From positions 75,375,676-75,439,675 of the forward strand of contig CM049316.1 in the NCBI GenBank assembly GCA_026874595.1: a stretch of DNA of 64,000 nucleotides, given 5' to 3'. The DNA is from Sipunculus nudus (lineage: Eukaryota > Annelida > Sipuncula > Golfingiida > Sipunculidae). The translations under genes and the position numbers were made by a program. Positions 1-10,279 of the stretch are shown here, piece by piece (position 1 is the stretch's first letter; every line of letters begins with the position of its first letter). The notes beneath the pieces were generated by a model. It saw only the letters and a program-made list of their open reading frames with translations, did no database searches and had not been told where the DNA came from.

Positions 1-1542
1 TATCGCCTAAAAAATTATTCCTATTCAAAAGCGCACGTACAATGTTGAGATATTTCTTTTTCTAATGTGATTCCAGTTGAATGTTCTGTCTGAGGCGGCA
101 ATTGTACCTACTCGATTGGATGGGGATCACATTTATAGAATCGATCCTTGGCCTGAACATGTACAATAACGCACCTTTCTCTAATGATCTTTTGACATAT
201 TGGGAAACTTCTATCAGTATATAGACATCGCCAAGCCTGTCCTGCACAACAAACGTTTCCTTTTCCGTTTTCTCTTCAGCCAAAATTGATGTGCACACTT
301 CCCTCCAAGAATGTTGGAAGGCCTGTTTCAATAAGTAACGATAGATAAAAAATCTTTTGCGTTGTCTGTTGATGAGGTACTCATATTCTGCACAAAATAA
401 ATCCCCTTCGACGGTAAAGAACTGGGCGTCCTGTAAGTCCCACGGGATATCCACGTATACATTTTTCCCGTCTTTAACGTCCAGCAACACACCTCCTCTA
501 TATGACTTTGTAAACGTATAAAAATCCTTTTCCCTATACCGTACAACATGTAACTATCTGAAGATATTCTGTCAATCTCTTCTGAATACAACCATTTGTT
601 TGAGAAGGGACGATACACAATACATTCATCCGGCCTTCTTCATATAAGTACCTCTTCAGTTACCTCTTCCGGACGTCCCGGAACTGAATTTATTTTGGCT
701 TCTTCCGATGTGTCTGTCTTCTAAGGCTTCAAATAGGTGTCCTTTGTAAGTCGTTCTGGTTGTTTAGCTTCCGCTGTCTTATCTTTGCAAGCTTCTCCAG
801 ATGACTTGATTTCTTGATAATAATTTCTGTAAATCAAAGAGCTCTCCTGATTTTGTTTTCTTTCGACCAACTCCATGAATCGTCTTGGTAAACACTTACA
901 ATCTACATCTCCTTGCTGGCGGTGCAGTGATTTTAACCTGTTCATTATATTATCGTGTTCATCCGTGCCTGCCTCTAAAGCCCAGACATTTAGGAATTCG
1001 TCCCATTCCTTGAAGGTACAGTGTTGTGCCAAACAGTCTTCAAATAGTCGCACAAGAATATGTGACGAAACACTCAGAGCTTCTTCAGTGTTTTTGAGTA
1101 CATCATAAAATCGACTCGTTGCAACATGTTTACTTGTTCTATATACATCCTTGAGATCATATAAATCTGCCAATGTCCAGGTCCAAATTTCGATTGAGGA
1201 AACTGACACATTCTTCTGTGAGTTCATCAAGGAGGAAATATTTTGAGGCGTTCAGTATTTCCGTCAGGAGTTCCTCACTAAGTTCAACTTCAACACCATA
1301 TATATAATCAATGACGAATCTTGGAGGCACAGTGGAGGAAAATAACCGTGACATGTCTAATTCCTGCTGCTCTTTTCTCTAAAATGCCCACATAGGAGTC
1401 TGTCAAAGTAGTCTGAAGCCCCTGCCAATACACATCGATGGGCCGATACTGATCCATTTCCTACTTTAAACGTGAAGTCACAGAACCTGCCGACCAGTCG
1501 CTGTGCCTGTAGTGTTGAAGCTATCGATAGCTTAGACTTCAT
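1..1542 (-). pseudogene. Broken BTB/BACK/kelch-like gene (duplication copy A)
   Basis: This is the decayed paralogue of the intact gene at 31,046-32,758. The start codon is at 1540-1542, and the BTB segment with the HRCVLAGASDYF motif is still readable. A 1-nt deletion near 1375 throws the frame after GHFRE. A deletion of about 16 nt near 1185 removes the start of the BACK region. A TAG sits at 721-723 on the minus strand, and another 1-nt deletion lies near 525. About 415 bp of the C-terminal region, matching 30,885-31,298 of the other copy, is missing at about 103. The extreme C-terminal segment is still recognisable at 1-103 but is out of frame. The DNA remains very similar to the intact copy, so the decay looks recent. 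It is unlikely to encode a working protein. Confidence 0.9.
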
Positions 1543-2745
1543 TTCTGCCTTTTGATTACCAAAGGAACTGCTAGATCTGCAACATACAACCATATATTGA
1601 ACTGTTAAATTAAAAAAAATGCATTATTACAATTGAATAATAACAATTTAAATATATTACCACTTATTTCCTTTACAAAGAGTAATTTTACAGAGCGGTT
1701 CTTTTTTTTTAGGATATCAGTGTACAACAGTGTGCAAAGACGAATCGGGCGTCATAGAACATTTTGTCAAAATTTGTTAGGCCCGTTTTATTTTCCATGG
1801 AAGCGGGCTTTTAAATCAAACCATCTACTGTTTAATGGGTAGGGGTAATGATTTCTGGTTTGGCAGAAGATGGAATAAACTAGACAACATGAACACGGAT
1901 TCCATATGATAGCCAGATAACAGCAAACTTACAGAAAGTTTTACAGGGATCCATTGCATAACAAATACTTAAACACCTTATTCACCATTTAAAGATATTA
2001 TGTAGAAATATCTGTCGAAATAAAACTCGAAATTATATACGCACACACCTGCAAAATGTAATTTGAACCAAATATTACGATCTAAACGATATAAATTCCT
2101 TAAAATAATTTATAAAACTGAATCATCAATAGTTTAAAAAGTGGAACTGTCAAGATACATCTTAATTGGGGCCCTAAAAAACTGGACTTAGATGCCATTC
2201 GTACAATTATCTTCAGTAGATTTACCGTCTTGACCATTACTCTTTTTAGAGCCACAAGCAAATGTGGGTAACCTTTTATAAAACATACCGAAGTTTTGTA
2301 CGCTATAGCAGTAAGTCACTCGCTTCGAAAGATAAACGATTTTGGTAGAGGACATTCCACTGATGTGTTAAATTTCATTTACGGTGTATTAATGAATTCT
2401 GTGTTTCAAGATAAGACAAAAATTTTGAAATTGTCCAATTAATTTCTTTGTTGGAACAATTTTTATATGTGACTTTCCGTGTGAACCAGACTAGTCCTTT
2501 TTATTTCCCCACATGTTTATAAAGGTTTTTACTGGCGACATTTACATAAAATGAACTGTAAATATTTACATCTAAAACAAGTTAGAGGACCTGACAAATG
2601 AGATATATACTTCACAGGACGAAATTTAATTCTGACCACAATGGTGAGTATATTATTTACTTCTAAAACGTGTAAGGGACAATTTGATATGAAGTTAATA
2701 ACTGTAAAGCCTTCCTCAAATGCATAATTATATGTCTATGCCCTA

Positions 2746-2750
<5 letters not shown>
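1543..2750. other. Duplicated flank upstream of the BTB pseudogene, no gene seen
   Basis: Non-coding AT-rich sequence collinear with 32,759-34,600 of copy B. Copy B carries an extra insert of about 800 bp (33,640-34,440) at the point matching about 2,366 here. The short open frames in this stretch have no recognisable protein features. Confidence 0.7.

Positions 2751-2799
<49 letters not shown>
2748..2799. repeat. (TA)n microsatellite
   Basis: An uninterrupted TA run that lies about 40 bp outside the left arm of the inverted-repeat element at 2838-4998. Confidence 0.95.
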
Positions 2800-2806
<7 letters not shown>

Positions 2807-2837
2807 GAATGCGTGTAGCCGTTTTAGTCTCTTAGTG

Positions 2838-4998
2838 TATAGATAACAGGCTGAAGACGCCTTAGTGTTGACTAACTGTTTAATTCAACCACGAGCTTTC
2901 GTAGCTTCTTCACCAGGTGTCAAGTGGTAAGGTATAGAAATTGGCTGAACATATATATGTTAGATAAACAATTTCTAATGACCATAATGCATGGTATAGT
3001 GTATTGGATCTGTTGGCTATTCTGAATTTGTACCATGTTGACCCAGGTTCCGAGTGTGTCATTGTTATTTACCCATATGGGTTATGAGTGTCCGGGTTAT
3101 GTTGAGTTCATGTCCTCCGACACAATAAAGGTTTGAAGTTCATTATGCTGATCGGCTTAATGTTGCTGATGATTGAAGACTAATGTGGTGGCGATCTGGT
3201 TGTGCAAGTCCATTATTATGAAAAGAGATAATCCATATATAAATGGTATATTAAATGATATATTAAATAGTCTGTATCAGAAAGTTTACGCATAAGGTGA
3301 TGACGTTTGTCGATTACTTGATATTATTATTCTGTGTAAGCCTAAGAGGTGATCTCATAACACGGCGGTATCAGTGGCGGGAATGTGCGCGTATGCATGA
3401 GGAATGACGTCACGTTATTATCGATATGGAGGGGTCGTTCGGTGCTATTAATATTAGAGGTATGAGTTATATATAAATATGAATATGACTCAGCTAGAAA
3501 CTGATTTACTAAATTATCTCGAAATAATATGTTATGTGTTAGATTCCCCTAAAACCTGAGTAGCCAAGAGATCCCTAAAATATGCAATATACTCAACTTT
3601 GCTATGTCAAGAACGCTTCTGTTTATTATAACCGTTAATTTATACTCTATGTAAATGCTATTTTCATTTTGCTTTAAGGCTGCCATTAACTTTTGGGTGA
3701 AGTCTCAAACATGTGGCATCGACACAGCTACGAATCTGGGAACCGCTGATATTGACTGTAGGGGAATGAAATGTGACGCCAGGTACGTATGTGAAGCTGT
3801 ATTTACACTACGATCAGGTCAGTTATTAGTACCGCATCTGTAATAAAACTAGAATAATGACATATCAGGCTTGTCCAAGCAGAAGGCCCTTACCCGTCCA
3901 AAGTGGACTGAGTAATGCATAAAAAAATATAATAAAGGACCTGATTATATGCAGACACGGAATGAGCTGGTCTAAAACAGTATTAGAAAATCATCTGAAC
4001 CATGAGGTTACGGATTGAATCAGTGATAGTCGTGTATGAATTTGTAGAAGTGGAGTATCCCAAGCAAAGGAGACATTATTACATTAGATATATTTATAAA
4101 CTGTAAGCCGTTAAGTATATAAATCAGAAGGACGGTCACGTGAACTTGACCTTTGAACTTCTGACCTCTAAATCAAGAGGGTTCTTGCTTTAGTGATGGG
4201 CCATATATAAGTCATGTATGACATCCACATATCGATCCAAACTGGAGTTATCATCCGAAAATGATTTATTGGAAAGCATGCACCTTCGACCTTGACCCTA
4301 TTGGCAGGTGAAATATTAGGTAAGACATAACTTTTCGGACTTTTTCTGCGTATTCTTTTTAAATATCCCTATAAAATGGACCAGCATGGCCATTTAAACA
4401 TCTTTATATAATATTTGATGCATAGCATAAAAGGCCATCACTTCGTCACTGCTGCATGCAAAGTCGCTGTGTCGGCACATGAATTATGTATAATGCCAGT
4501 CACAGTATGACGTCACTTTGCTTGATAAAAAAATGTGCTGATAGACAGAGGAACTTGGGGATCCCTGTTAGCTCACTGTTAGAGCAGACGCCCGACAATT
4601 GGAGGGTAATGGGTACGATTACCATACTTGGTGATCGGACCATTTTCTGTGTATTCTTGTTCTATATCTCTGTGAATGAATCAGCATGTCCTTTCAAACA
4701 AATGTTTATGTAAGATGGATGGTTTGGGTTGAAACATTTGGCTTAAAACGTATCAACACACTTTTTGTAGAGATGGGTCCTGTGGCTTGTACATTTGACA
4801 CTAAAATTAATAGACAGACGGACAGGTTGGTTATTACAGGACAACCTCTTCTTCCTCTGTAGTGTGCCATGAAACCGGCATCGCGATTTAATCCTTTTCT
4901 TATGGTGTCAAATTTGTTTATCTAATATATATATCGAAAGCTCGTGGTTGAATTGAACAGTTAGTCAACACTAAGGCGTCTTCATCCTGTTATCTATA
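2838..4998. mobile_element. 2.16-kb element with 64-bp terminal inverted repeats, in copy A only
   Basis: The arms at 2838-2901 and 4935-4998 are inverted copies that match at 62 of 64 positions by my reading. Copy B lacks the whole interval: its sequence passes from the counterpart of about 2,600 straight to the counterpart of about 5,075 at 34,590-34,610. Both ends lie against or near (TA)n tracts. No transposase or reverse-transcriptase frame is readable inside. It may be a non-autonomous DNA transposon, or a Penelope-like retroelement that inserted as an inverted pair. The class is not settled. Confidence 0.75.
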
Positions 4999-5003
4999 TA
5001 ATA

Positions 5004-5077
<74 letters not shown>
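4996..5077. repeat. (TA)n microsatellite, slightly interrupted
   Basis: A TA array directly touching the right arm of the 2838-4998 element. A frame rich in isoleucine and tyrosine read from it is an artefact. Confidence 0.95.
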
Positions 5078-5576
5078 GGCGAAACCGGGGAGAGCCCGAT
5101 GGGGGAATAATTTTTTTCCTGGTCTGAGCCCCCCCACCCCCCAATAAAATAATGGAAATAAAAACATAAGTAAGAAGCACTATTTTTTCAATAGTGTACA
5201 GTCAGTATTTTCTCCTGTACAGGCCTTTTATAGCCTTGTATATGTACTAGTAAGTTCAATGTTTAACTTTACTACCTGAGGCTATATGTGATAAGCCAAA
5301 TTATATCTAATGGTCCACCTCATTTCTGAGGGTAAAGTAAAACAGGTCTACGAGTCTTCGACGCACAGGATGGGCCACTCAGATTGCACCAAAACTACCA
5401 ATGCTATGCTATTTGAACAAAACAAATCTGGCTGGATTGAGCGAGTGTCCACATTTCTACAACTCTTTCAAATCAGTACCTGGAGTACGGTATATTTTAT
5501 ATTTGTCTAATTTTTGGTCCCCATTGAATATTTCGTTTCGTCGTCTATGATATATATTTATATAACCCTGAAGAAA

Positions 5577-5643
5577 AACAACACTGTAAATTCACTGCAA
5601 TCTGTTTCCCGGGATGCGACCCGATCATCAGGTGGATGTTGTT
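5577..5643 (-). ncRNA. Hammerhead ribozyme-like motif, copy 1 (cleavage triplet damaged)
   Basis: Read on the minus strand: distal stem I (5637-5643 with 5577-5583, 7 bp), proximal stem I CAC/GTG, the core CTGATGA at 5625-5631, a stem II of four G-C pairs plus one wobble with a 6-nt loop, GAAA at 5605-5608, then a minimal stem III. The cleavage triplet reads GCA (5596-5598) instead of the needed NUH, so this copy is probably inactive. Penelope-like retroelements are known to carry short type I hammerheads of this form. The motif lies just left of a (TA)n tract. Confidence 0.72.
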
Positions 5644-5668
5644 AGAAACATCGGAGGGTAACACTACC

Positions 5669-5671
<3 letters not shown>

Positions 5672-5735
<64 letters not shown>
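5672..5735. repeat. (TA)n microsatellite
   Basis: A pure TA run that follows the hammerhead-bearing repeat. The same locus in copy B (35,083-35,566) holds a different insertion. Confidence 0.95.
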
Positions 5736-5737
<2 letters not shown>

Positions 5738-6180
5738 AACAACTCAGTAGACTGGAAATGTTACACCTAGGACGGGGCACACGTCATATGCGAGATCACG
5801 CTATCAGCAGCCACTGTATTGCATAAATAGGGTGGTAAACTTAACATAATTTTGTGAGTCGAGAATTTACACACAATAATACGTGAGCTCACAAACCATA
5901 GAATAAATATATCCCCTAGTAATGGGTCAATTGCTTTATTGCGTATTAGCTAGTTAGTAAAACGTCGCTGTTCTGCATAAGGAATTTATCTTTATCCCTA
6001 ACAATACCTAAAGAAAAACAAATGGTACATCTTTTTTTCATTTCTTATTGGTTTCCTAATTCATATTGTGTATAAGGTAATGGCTTTTTCTTTAATTGTG
6101 GCAGCGTGGTATCACCCAGCTACTGGTGACAGACACACGAGTTCTATATATAAATTATCACGAATCTAATCAACTCTTGT
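5736..6180. other. Duplicated non-coding sequence
   Basis: Collinear with 35,567-36,010 of copy B. No gene, RNA or repeat structure is visible beyond ordinary AT-rich sequence. Confidence 0.6.
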
Positions 6181-6199
6181 TTTGTACACATTGCCCAAC

Positions 6200-6600
6200 C
6201 TAAAAATATCTAGTGCTTTGTATACATAGACAAGGACAAAAACAGCTTGAGTTTTGTCAATATAGGCAAGACTAATTAAGCTCATGTTTTGTACCATAGA
6301 CCACGCAAAATAACAGCTTGATTTTTGTAAACATTGGCCATGCTAAAAACCAGCTTGTGTTTTTTACACGTACTCCATTCCAAAAAGAGCTTGCGTTTTG
6401 AAAACATTGACCATACCAAAAACAACTTCAGTTTTGTAGACGAAGGGCAGACCAAAAACATCGCATGTGTCGAGCACATAGACCATGCCGAAATCAGCTT
6501 GAGGTTTGTAAACATAGACCAAGCCAAAAACGGCTTGTATATTCAAAAGCCAGTAGCATACAGCCCGGGTATTGTATATATAGGCCATGCCATATAACCC
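6200..6600. repeat. 36-bp minisatellite (copy A)
   Basis: About eleven degenerate units with the theme AGCTTG..TTTTGTA..CATAGACCA..CCAAAAAC repeat every 36 bp; starts near 6388, 6423, 6459, 6495 and 6531 show the period. Because 36 is a multiple of three, open frames with a 12-residue periodicity arise on both strands. I regard these as by-products, not genes. A matching array with fewer units is at 36,010-36,345. Confidence 0.8.
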
Positions 6601-7505
6601 TTGACCCCTATCGTCTTGGGCAAGTATATCTGCCATTATGCATACGTCTTAGAATCGTGCATTAAAGTGAATTTATCTAAGCACAATATCTACCGCATGT
6701 TTGTATAATGTTTATTAGTATGCCTTCGTTTGCAAATAACATATGCCTGTATTCTCCATGTATCGCTTCTTCTATTTTGAGATCGCTGAATACCCTCGAA
6801 AGAATATTAAACATGTGAGAATAGCGAAAAATGGAACCCACGAAAATAAAGCCAGCCACAGTAGGCCCTATCTAGTTTTCTTTCAGTAACTTACATGCGC
6901 CGAAACTCGTGGATTTCAATTTAAGAATTATCTCGGTGAATGGGCAAATTAAACATAATATAATAAGCATAATATTTTGATATCAGAATAAATTGGACAA
7001 GTTAAAGAGACATGAATAATTGATAATATCAATTATTGATTTACAGGTGAAATTAAATTCTTCCGTTATTATATCTCATTCCTTTCGTTTCTACATAAAA
7101 TAAACAACTAACCATACATGCTTACTTTTCACCTGTGTTTTTATTTTAAAAATCGCCTTCTATTAAAAAAGTTAAACTCGGATATATATATATATATACA
7201 TATATATGTATATATAATAAATATATATGAATGATGTACATTTTAAAATAGTTTAAAAGCTTTTAAAATTATTTCAATATTAAAGATGATATTAATGATG
7301 AATTAATGATGATATTCAGAATAATGACGCAGATGTTCCCCTATAGACTAAAAACCATTCATAATGTACAAATTATACCTGGATATTTAACTTAAATATA
7401 TTAATTTTATATAGCTGATTTTGCAGCTCCAGAGGGTGAATATTACAACGGGTATTATGAGTTTTAACGATATTTTTCATGGAGAAAAAAATTATTTGTA
7501 AATTG
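6600..7505. other. Duplicated non-coding sequence
   Basis: AT-rich sequence with a short (TA)n tract near 7190-7220, collinear with about 36,345-37,160 in copy B. No gene is supported. Confidence 0.6.
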
Positions 7506-7509
7506 ACAG

Positions 7510-7872
7510 GCTCGTCACGCTTGTCTGATGGAGGACACTAAAGGCAACCAGCAAAAGAACAAAGCATGTCCGGTCAACGACTCTTGTACCTGCGGACCTG
7601 AAAAAAAAACCAGAAAGACGGACAGACGTACAACTTCTCCTACTGAAACGGCCGTCTTGCCTCAGGGAACACGTTTCCCTGTAGTCGCTGTGGTCCTGGT
7701 GTAGAAGTCCTCAACTGATAGCGACCAGACTCAAGATGAAGAGATGCCCGAGATGAGCTGTGGCGCTAACGGTCCTACATTGGACGTCCGGGGCCTCTGT
7801 TAGATGAGGTACCGCCTCGTCCTGCTCCGAAAGAGGCTGATGATATTTTCTGTCTCTTATTTACCGAGAAAT
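7510..7872 (+). pseudogene. Coding-like relic shared by both duplication copies (copy A)
   Basis: GC-richer than its surroundings and conserved with 37,168-37,520. In the plus direction it begins with readable coding-like residues (MEDTKGNQQKNKACPV). After a frameshift it ends with a segment whose copy-B counterpart shares GRP-PL-D-V-P-PA, DDI and CLLFTEK. Stops and indels break it in both copies. The protein family is not recognised. Confidence 0.4.
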
Positions 7873-8159
7873 AGTTATCAATAATGCACTCAACACCGAA
7901 CAACTATAAAACACTGAACTCAAGAAAAATCCTATACGTCAATTAAACATTTACACATAGACCATTCGTTAATGAAGACTTGGTGTGAATATTAATATAC
8001 ACATACTCACACTGTTTATAAAGGAACTTTTCGCCTATGTTTAAAGTTAAATGTTCTGACAGTTTTAAAATTAAAACAATTTTCCTTAATCGTTAGTGGG
8101 AAGATAAAATCTTGTCTCTTTCCATGTTTAAAGGATCAACTCATGCTATTATATGAATT

Positions 8160-9090
8160 CTATAATTATTATTAATCTGTAATTATAATAATATTTTAGG
8201 CAATATGGAGGCATTTTTATTCTTATTCTTTTTCTTTTAGTATAGTTGACTTGTAAAGTGAGCGACGCCACCACCGGAGCCGTGACGGCAACTGTACCGG
8301 CGAGCCCGGAGAGACCTGTAACACGGTACCGCAGTACAAGCCTACTTCTGTGAAGGCTTTGAAGAGAGAGAGGACTGTGCACAAGGGGCCCGTCCTTGTG
8401 GTCGTCGATCTCACCATGGAAGAGGTCGCCCACAACCTTACTTTCTCTCTTACCCCCGTGTATTTATCTAGATCGATTCGCTCACAAAAAGCCGATACAT
8501 ATTAATGGTCAAAGTTTGTGAAGGGGATATTGTTTTTCAATTGTTTTAAATGATGTAAGGGACGATGATTTATAATATAAATGGGGAAAGAATTCCAGTA
8601 AAAAAAAGGGTTTATTATTTAGATTCATGAGTCGTTACAAACAGGTTCTAAATGCTGATCTATTTTTTGTAGAAAAAGTAAACACAATATCAACGAGACT
8701 ATATTTGACCAGATGTCAATGTAGATAACATCATCTTGTATTTCCCCGTACGTGCACAACCCATGACCGTGTCACACGTACAACAGGCTTGTGGTCTGCA
8801 GAGTCTGACCAATAGATAACCTATATAACATATTGCAATGGATTCAAGATGTTCTGTATGATAATAAACGTAATGATAATATTTCTTTCCAACTACTTTA
8901 AATAATATTTATTTAAAGTTAATAAAATACCTATAATCATATCCTGCACGAGGCAGCGATGTTAAGTAGTGAATTTGTTATATCAGAAAGAATGTTACAT
9001 GAGGATGAAATGATGAATCATGAATCAAATTATTTACGATTTATAATATAATTTTGTTAACAGAAGTCTGTACCTCTCTTTATAATTCGA
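8160..9090. other. GC-rich segment and flank present only in copy A
   Basis: Copy B jumps from the counterpart of about 8,275 to that of about 9,095, so about 820 bp here are either inserted in A or deleted in B. The part at 8,250-8,450 is GC-rich and open on both strands, which could mark an old exon. No family is recognised. Confidence 0.45.
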
Positions 9091-10279
9091 ATATCGATGC
9101 ATAGCATCCGATAGATTACTTTTTCTTGTATGTTAGAAACCAAATTAAATGCAAGTGGCGTGAATTTGAATCGCTTTCGTAATTGTACAAGCATTCTCAA
9201 TCTAAGGTCCCACACTTCAAACAAAAAATCTGTTTTTGTTGTCATCGGTGTGCTGTAATTCGCTCTCATAAAAATTTTGAGTACACTTAATAAAAAGTGT
9301 TAAGGCCGGGACACTGTTAGGTCCTGGTTATCAACTTGATGTGTCATGATTCTCAAGAATTAAGTATAGACCTCTGACGACAGCTATTTATGGCATTAGA
9401 CACCAGATGGTAAAGTGTACACAGAACGTCACATGGCAATTACAAATCAATGAAATTTGTGTATTTCATGTAGATCTATATTAATTACAGCTATTGCAGT
9501 AAACTAACAGTGCATTCAAAGCAAGAAAATAAATTATTTACATTCTGTAAAACAATATACAAAACGTTTTATCAATTAAAAGCAAATCATAGTTATGAGG
9601 AAGAATTTAGAATAGCGATTTAAGAAAAAATGATCACAGTTATGAAACTATAGTGCAGACAAAGCCACCAAACTTCTACAGACAAGAAGTTTTATTATTT
9701 AGATCATTGTCTGCGGTATTATTAATCATATAACAACGATATGTGCGAGAAAGGTATGGTATAACACAAGAAAGACGTCAGCAGGATGTTAATAGTATGC
9801 AACATATTATTGTTTAAGTGGACACAGAGCATGGGTTTAGGTCAAGCTCGGTAATTATGATAAACAACTTTTATCCAGTTAGCAGGGAATAATTTATTCC
9901 CTTGCTAAATAGTTGACCAAAATGAATCCAGATATTTTACAGGTATATAGAGTACTAAGATATAAATAGTTTGTCATATATCTGACACCATGGAGTGCAC
10001 AAAGAGTGCTGAGTAACGGAGAAACCGACTCATTAGTAACCTGGATTATTTTTTAGCTCGGCATAGGTCCACAGTGTTTACGTTACTTCAAAAAAACTAC
10101 AAGCACGGGCTTGTTTTATATATATATATAAATTTGGCTGAATGCTTGCTGGTTTCCCATCCCCGTGCAGTGTCTGACCTTACAGTCATGATGAATGCGG
10201 ATCCATGAACGTTGCCATTTTGCTAATTTAATCCGTGGTTTTATTACACATATATATATTGTTCACCTTCATTTTAAAA
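9091..10279. other. Duplicated upstream region of the methyltransferase-like gene
   Basis: AT-rich sequence collinear with about 37,930-39,938 of copy B, which carries two extra inverted-repeat insertions here. It should contain the promoter of the downstream gene, but I see no clear promoter element. Confidence 0.5.

Noticed and set aside
2870-2925. Possible third hammerhead on the minus strand (CTGGTGA...GAAA)
   Set aside because: The core has G for A and I could not build a consistent stem III and cleavage triplet.
4971-5180. Open frame rich in Ile and Tyr, with similar ones near 24,796-25,078, 35,040-35,465 and 54,222-54,717
   Set aside because: They are translations of (TA)n microsatellites.
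6282-6636. Overlapping frames on both strands
   Set aside because: They are by-products of the 36-bp minisatellite.
8149-8435. 94- and 70-codon minus-strand frames
   Set aside because: Several frames are open because the patch is GC-rich. There is no family match, and the segment is missing from copy B.
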